From assembly GCA_003298465.1 (NCBI GenBank), contig QNGA01000006.1, forward strand, positions 277,200 through 341,199: a DNA stretch of 64,000 nucleotides, written 5' to 3'. Positions 59,891-64,000 of this stretch are shown one piece after another. The notes under the pieces are model-generated. The model saw only the letters and a list, made by a program, of their open reading frames with translations, had not been told where the DNA came from and did not search any database. Within the stretch, counting starts at the first letter, position 1, and every line of letters starts with the position of its first letter. The translations under genes were made by a program, and so were the position numbers. Source of the stretch: a halophilic archaeon (GTDB taxonomy: Archaea; Halobacteriota; Halobacteria; Halobacteriales; Haladaptataceae).

Positions 59891-62233
59891 TCAGTCGTCG
59901 TCTTCTAAGTGATACTCCCGGTCCTCCAGTACCCGTCTGGCGATCGGCTGGTCAGGCAGGTGGACCTCCTCGGAGGCCGCTTCCCGGTGACGAAGTTTCG
60001 CGACGACGTCGTAGGCGAACACCATCGAGCCGAGGATGATCAGGACGTCGCCGGGGATGCGCAGCCAGAACGCCGTCTGGATGGTCTCACTGTTGTAGAA
60101 CGCGAGACTTCGCGCGGCGTCGTAGCTCTCGGTGAACGCGACTTCGAGCTGCAAGAACCCGACGGGGAGAACCGAGATGAGGACCATCACTGCGAGCCCG
60201 ACGTTCATCAGCCAGAACGACCACCGCAGCCGGTGCGTACTCCACGTGTGTTCGCTCGTGGCGATCCGCAGCATGTAGAAGATCATCCCTATAGCGAGGA
60301 AGCCGAACGCGCCGAACATCGAGGCGTGGGCGTGTGCGACCGTGAGGTAGGTGCCGTGCTCGAAGTAGTTGATGATGGGTAGGTTGATGAAGAACCCGAG
60401 GACGCCCGCCCCGACGAAATTCCAGAAGCCACTGGCGATGATAAACAGGAATGGCCACCTGTAGGGGAACGTCTCACCGGTTTCCGAGAGGGCGGTGTAC
60501 TCGTTGAACGCCTCGAAGAGGATGAGGATGAGTGGGATGAGTTCGAGCGTCGAGAACACGGAGCCAAGCGGGATCCAGATGTCGGGCTGGCCGACCCACC
60601 AGTAATGATGGGAGACGCCGATGACGCCGGTTCCCATGATGAACAGCGCCTCGAACATCACGGCTTTCTCTGCGGACTGCCGGCGGAGCAGGCCCATGCT
60701 GACGAGCGTGATACCGACCACGGCGACAATGAAGAACTCGAAGGCTCCCTCAACCCACATGTGGACGACCCACCACCGCCAGAACTCTGTCATCACGATG
60801 TTCGTGGCGGGCGTGTACAGATTGCCCGCCACGAACAGCAAGCCGATGGAGCCGCCGGCGTAGATGATCATGTGCGCGAGGCCGTACCGCGGTTCGTCGT
60901 CGAGAAGCGGCTTGAAGCCGCGCCAGACGAGGACCGTCCAGAAGGCGAACCCGAGTAGCAGACCGAACTGCCAGATTCGCCCGACTTCGACGTATTCCAA
61001 GCCCTCGTTGCCGATCAGCCACCAGTACCACTGCTCGGGGTCGATGTATCCGTTGATGCCGAGCCAGATTCCGAGGAACCCACCGACCGTTATGAGTACG
61101 AGCGCACCGAGGAGCAGCCAGACGAACGTCTTCTGTCGCGGGGGTTCGTACCCGGTGAGTAGCGATGCCAGGAAGATGCCGGCGGCGAGCCACATCGCTG
61201 CGATCCAGAGAATCCCGAGATCGAGGTGGAACGTTTTGGCCGCGGTGAACGACATCAACTGGAGGATGTCCACTCCCGCTATTTCTTCGAAGCCGAAGAA
61301 CGCGTCGCGCTCGATGTAGTAGTGCGCCAGGAGGCCGCCGAGGAGCGTTTGGACGACGAATAGGAGTGCCGCGACCGGCACGTACCAGAGGGTGGCGATC
61401 TGGCTCGGTGTCACGTCGATCTCGTCCGGGTTCGGGACCGAGAGTGCGCCGGTCGCGTCGGGCTCCGGCAACTGGACGGATTTGTAGAGCCAGATGCCGA
61501 TTCCAGCGGCGGCGACGAGGAGGATCATCGCGATTGCGCTCCAGATCACGTTCGCGCCCGTCGGCACGTTGCCGGCGTCAGGTGCCGGCGGCCAGTTGTT
61601 GGTGTAGGAGTTGTCGGACCCGGGTCGATCTGCGTGCGAGATCCAGGCGGTCCAGAGTGCGAAGTCAGCGAACCGCTGAGCCGCTGCTTCGCTATCGATC
61701 ATGTTAGCCGGAGCGCCACGGTCACGCGCTCCCTCGTGGTAGCGGTCGACGTACACTTCGCGGACCTGCCGGTGGGCGAAGGCCTCTGCTTCCGAATACT
61801 GCGCGCCACCCTGGACTGTCGCGTCATCCAGATCGGATTCGACCACTTGATCGACGGCGGCCTGTTCCGGCGGGTCGAGATTGTCGTAGTCCGCGTCGTA
61901 GCGCTCGCGGGCGTGGTACTGCCGCATGAACTGCATTTTCAGGTCCAGCGCGTCGGCGGTGTAATCGACCCCGAAGTAGGCGCCGTTCCCGAGGATCGAA
62001 CCGTGGTTCATCATCCCCTCAGATTGGAAGACGGCCTTCCCGCGCTGGATCTGTTCCCCGCTGACGACCGTGTCCCCGTCGGGACCCTGGATTGTCTCCG
62101 GGACTTCGGGCGTGTTCTCGTAGGAGTACCATGCACCTGCCCCCATCACGATGAGGTTGAAAACGAAGACGCCGACGAGGATCTTCGCCAGCGTCTTGCG
62201 ACTCACCTCGATCTCGTGGAAGTCGAATCTCAT
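59891..62233 (-). CDS. norB: quinol-dependent nitric oxide reductase, large subunit (qNor)
   Basis: 780 residues with about 14 membrane helices. An N-terminal extension of some 230 residues carries the extracytoplasmic domain (GEQIQRGKAVFQSEGMMNHG) found in qNor. Heme and Fe-B ligands: FHLDLGILWIAAMW, WWVVHMWVEGAFEFF, IGVSHHYWW and TVAHAHASMFGAFGFLAIG. The enzyme reduces NO to N2O using quinol. A GGAGGGA Shine-Dalgarno-like sequence precedes the ATG. No other denitrification gene is adjacent, so NO detoxification is as likely as respiration. Confidence 0.92.
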   Translation of the reverse strand: MRFDFHEIEVSRKTLAKILVGVFVFNLIVMGAGAWYSYENTPEVPETIQGPDGDTVVSGEQIQRGKAVFQSEGMMNHGSILGNGAYFGVDYTADALDLKMQFMRQYHARERYDADYDNLDPPEQAAVDQVVESDLDDATVQGGAQYSEAEAFAHRQVREVYVDRYHEGARDRGAPANMIDSEAAAQRFADFALWTAWISHADRPGSDNSYTNNWPPAPDAGNVPTGANVIWSAIAMILLVAAAGIGIWLYKSVQLPEPDATGALSVPNPDEIDVTPSQIATLWYVPVAALLFVVQTLLGGLLAHYYIERDAFFGFEEIAGVDILQLMSFTAAKTFHLDLGILWIAAMWLAAGIFLASLLTGYEPPRQKTFVWLLLGALVLITVGGFLGIWLGINGYIDPEQWYWWLIGNEGLEYVEVGRIWQFGLLLGFAFWTVLVWRGFKPLLDDEPRYGLAHMIIYAGGSIGLLFVAGNLYTPATNIVMTEFWRWWVVHMWVEGAFEFFIVAVVGITLVSMGLLRRQSAEKAVMFEALFIMGTGVIGVSHHYWWVGQPDIWIPLGSVFSTLELIPLILILFEAFNEYTALSETGETFPYRWPFLFIIASGFWNFVGAGVLGFFINLPIINYFEHGTYLTVAHAHASMFGAFGFLAIGMIFYMLRIATSEHTWSTHRLRWSFWLMNVGLAVMVLISVLPVGFLQLEVAFTESYDAARSLAFYNSETIQTAFWLRIPGDVLIILGSMVFAYDVVAKLRHREAASEEVHLPDQPIARRVLEDREYHLEDDD

Positions 62234-62311
62234 TTGAGTCCCTCCAGTTTGGACTTTCTGGCACCGGAGACACCAGCATGAGCCATACCTCGGGATTCAG
62301 CTGATGGAATC

Positions 62312-62440
62312 TTAGTCGTTGGGGATGCTACCAATACGCACGCTCTGGGTGCACTCGCTACACGTCAACCGCCTCGGAAAATCGAATGGCGGTCGTGCCG
62401 GGACAGTATCGAAATCGCCGTCAGAAAAGTAACTACCCAT
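62312..62440 (-). CDS. possible 42-residue CxxC protein
   Basis: From ATG 62440 a 42-residue frame reads MGSYFSDGDFDTVPARPPFD and ends FPRRLTCSECTQSVRIGSIPND. The CSEC pair and basic/acidic balance resemble small haloarchaeal zinc-type proteins, but only one CxxC is present. It lies in the norB-tupA intergenic region. Evidence is weak. Confidence 0.35.
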   Translation of the reverse strand: MGSYFSDGDFDTVPARPPFDFPRRLTCSECTQSVRIGSIPND

Positions 62441-62561
62441 AACATGAAAATCCTCTTCGAGTAACCGGATCTTCTTTCTCACTCTTGTTGAGTTAACCAA
62501 TAGTAGTTACGTGCACATAGGAACACTTTTGATGACTTCTGCGGTCGTTGTACCCGTTACG

Positions 62562-63587
62562 ATGCAACGGAGAAACTTCCTCGGCGCGGCGGGCACGAGT
62601 GCGATTATTGGCCTCGCTGGGTGTACACAGCTGACCCAGCAGAACCAACAACAGACCCCGACGCAAGGACAGTCAAACCAAACCGGGAATCAAGGTTCCG
62701 GTCAGATTGGGGACGGTCAGCTCGTCCTCGCGACGACAACGAGTACGTACGATACGGGTCTTCTCGACGCCATCCACCCGACGTTCGAGAAAAACTACGG
62801 CATTACGATCAAAACAATTCCGAAAGGGACAGGGGCGAGCATTCGAACGGCTCGTGATGGTGACGCCGACCTCATCCTCGTCCACGCTCGGAACGCTGAA
62901 GATAAATTCATGCAGGATGGATTCGGCGTGAACCGGCGAGACGTCATGTTCAACGACTTCGTCATTGTCGGACCCACGGACGACCCGGCAGGTATCAACG
63001 GCATGAAAAGCGCCACGGATGCGTTCGCCAAAATCGCAAAAACACAATCCACGTTCGTTTCGCGAGGTGACGACTCAGGAACCAACAAGAAGGAACTCAT
63101 CATCTGGAAGGAGGCTGGCATCAACCCAAGCGGCAAGTGGTATCGTAAAATCGGAAAAGGGATGGGTGACACCCTCGTGCAAGCCAACCAGTCTGGCGCG
63201 TACACGCTTGCCGACCGCGGGACGTATCTCTCGATGAAGAACGAAATCGACCTCGCCATCCACGTCCAGGGGCCACTCAAGGGTGGGCCGGTCATTCTCA
63301 AGAACCCCTACGGCGTCATGGCGGTCAATCCCGCCAAATACTCCGACGTGAACTATCAAGCCGCGATGGCATACATCGGCTTCCTCACAAGCCCACTGGG
63401 CCAGTCGATGATCAAGAACTACACGGCGAACGGTCAACAGCTGTTCTTCCCGAACGCCATCTCCGAAAAACCGAACTTCGAACAGTACGTCCCGCAAGGA
63501 TACTCCGCACAGCAGGCCCAGTCCCTCTCGAAGCAGGACAAGCAGTTCCTGTACTGGGTCGAGAACGAGGTGCCCGCTGACTACTAA
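62562..63587 (+). CDS. tupA: tungstate ABC transporter substrate-binding lipoprotein
   Basis: 341 residues from ATG 62562. The signal [21 protein letters not shown] has a twin-arginine and a lipobox (LAGC), followed by a Gln/Thr/Asn linker. The binding domain begins [20 protein letters not shown] and contains [18 protein letters not shown] and [19 protein letters not shown], closely the TupA pattern. It binds tungstate (or molybdate) outside the membrane. It is followed after 2 bases by the permease gene. Tungsten or molybdenum is needed for oxidoreductases, which may connect it to anaerobic or nitrogen-oxide respiration. Confidence 0.92.
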   Translation: MQRRNFLGAAGTSAIIGLAGCTQLTQQNQQQTPTQGQSNQTGNQGSGQIGDGQLVLATTTSTYDTGLLDAIHPTFEKNYGITIKTIPKGTGASIRTARDGDADLILVHARNAEDKFMQDGFGVNRRDVMFNDFVIVGPTDDPAGINGMKSATDAFAKIAKTQSTFVSRGDDSGTNKKELIIWKEAGINPSGKWYRKIGKGMGDTLVQANQSGAYTLADRGTYLSMKNEIDLAIHVQGPLKGGPVILKNPYGVMAVNPAKYSDVNYQAAMAYIGFLTSPLGQSMIKNYTANGQQLFFPNAISEKPNFEQYVPQGYSAQQAQSLSKQDKQFLYWVENEVPADY

Positions 63588-63589
63588 CG

Positions 63590-64000
63590 GTGTTCCTCCC
63601 TCTCCAAGTACAGCTCCCTGACGGCGGTTGGGCGTACATCGTCAGTATCATCATCGTCTCATTACAGGTGAGTCTCACCGCCGTCGGATTGAGTACGCTA
63701 GTCAGCCTCCCGGTCGCTCTCTTGATCGGATTCACGGAGTTCCCCGGAAAGCGCATTGTGACAGCGATCATCAACACCGGAATGGGATTCCCGAGCGTGG
63801 TCGTCGGGCTCGTCGTTCTGATGATGCTCTCGAATAGTGGCCCACTCGGCACGTTAGATCTCGCATTCACCCCGAGAGCCATGATTGCCTCCCAGTTCAT
63901 CCTCGCCACCCCGGTCATCATGAGCGTCAGCCTCTCGGCGGTCGAAAGCGTTGAACAATCTGTGCGTGATGCAGCCTTCGCGATGGGCGGGACAGACGTC
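63590..64000 (+). CDS. tupB: tungstate ABC transporter permease, 5' part
   Basis: 137 codons from GTG 63590 to the window edge. The first membrane segment is [20 protein letters not shown], followed by [12 protein letters not shown], a conserved [16 protein letters not shown] and the EAA-like loop [19 protein letters not shown]. It follows tupA by 2 bases, so the operon continues to the right, where the ATPase should lie. Confidence 0.88.
   Translation, partial: MFLPLQVQLPDGGWAYIVSIIIVSLQVSLTAVGLSTLVSLPVALLIGFTEFPGKRIVTAIINTGMGFPSVVVGLVVLMMLSNSGPLGTLDLAFTPRAMIASQFILATPVIMSVSLSAVESVEQSVRDAAFAMGGTDV

Overview
The window is haloarchaeal chromosome or megaplasmid DNA (class Halobacteria). It is GC-rich, its proteins are strongly acidic, and many genes have an AT-rich TATA-like box about 25-32 bases upstream of the start codon, as in leaderless archaeal transcripts. 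Family markers agree: HTH_10 (bacterio-opsin activator type) regulator, amphi-Trp protein, Tat/lipobox signals, haloarchaeal-type glucose dehydrogenase with Asp38/His63/Glu150, and a TnpB-only IS200/IS605 element. The species cannot be named from the sequence.

Region 1 (1-44 kb) is a large carbohydrate-catabolism locus that looks like a haloarchaeal glycan utilisation island. It holds six Gfo/Idh/MocA dehydrogenases, a heparinase II/III-type lyase, a BNR propeller protein with a laminin-G-like tail, two sulfatases with the C-x-P-x-R formylglycine motif, a large enolase-superfamily dehydratase, a UxuA-type mannonate dehydratase, a sugar isomerase/epimerase, a PIG-L deacetylase, glucose dehydrogenase, RidA, a D-glucosaminate-lyase (DgaE)-like PLP enzyme, an FAH-family hydrolase, a ceramidase-like protein, a tandem amidohydrolase fusion, a second large propeller, and two Tat-exported beta-helix proteins. 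The simplest inference is breakdown of a sulfated glycan rich in uronate and amino sugar, with products converging on 2-keto-3-deoxygluconate. No transporter and no transcription regulator is seen in these 44 kb. Two genes here have a damaged or non-canonical start: a DUF1450 gene with an in-frame TGA at codon 4, and uxuA, whose conserved N-terminus has no ATG/GTG/TTG.

Region 2 (44-47.9 kb) is a transition zone: a decayed IS6-family transposase, about 1.4 kb of AT-rich DNA without recognisable genes, an amphi-Trp gene, and an intact TnpB element with TTTA-loop hairpins at each end.

Region 3 (47.9-59.7 kb) carries a four-gene quaternary-amine/osmoprotectant (OpuC/ProU-type) ABC transporter, a universal stress protein, an HTH_10 regulator, an MmgE/PrpD protein, two metal-dependent hydrolases, a GlcD-GlpC-type FAD/Fe-S oxidase and a nitrilase. 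This is probably a second, smaller catabolic module. Two hairpins resembling IS200/IS605 ends lie, in opposite orientation, just behind its last genes.

Region 4 (59.9-64 kb) has a quinol-type nitric oxide reductase and, divergently, a tungstate (TupA/TupB) ABC transporter cut by the window edge.
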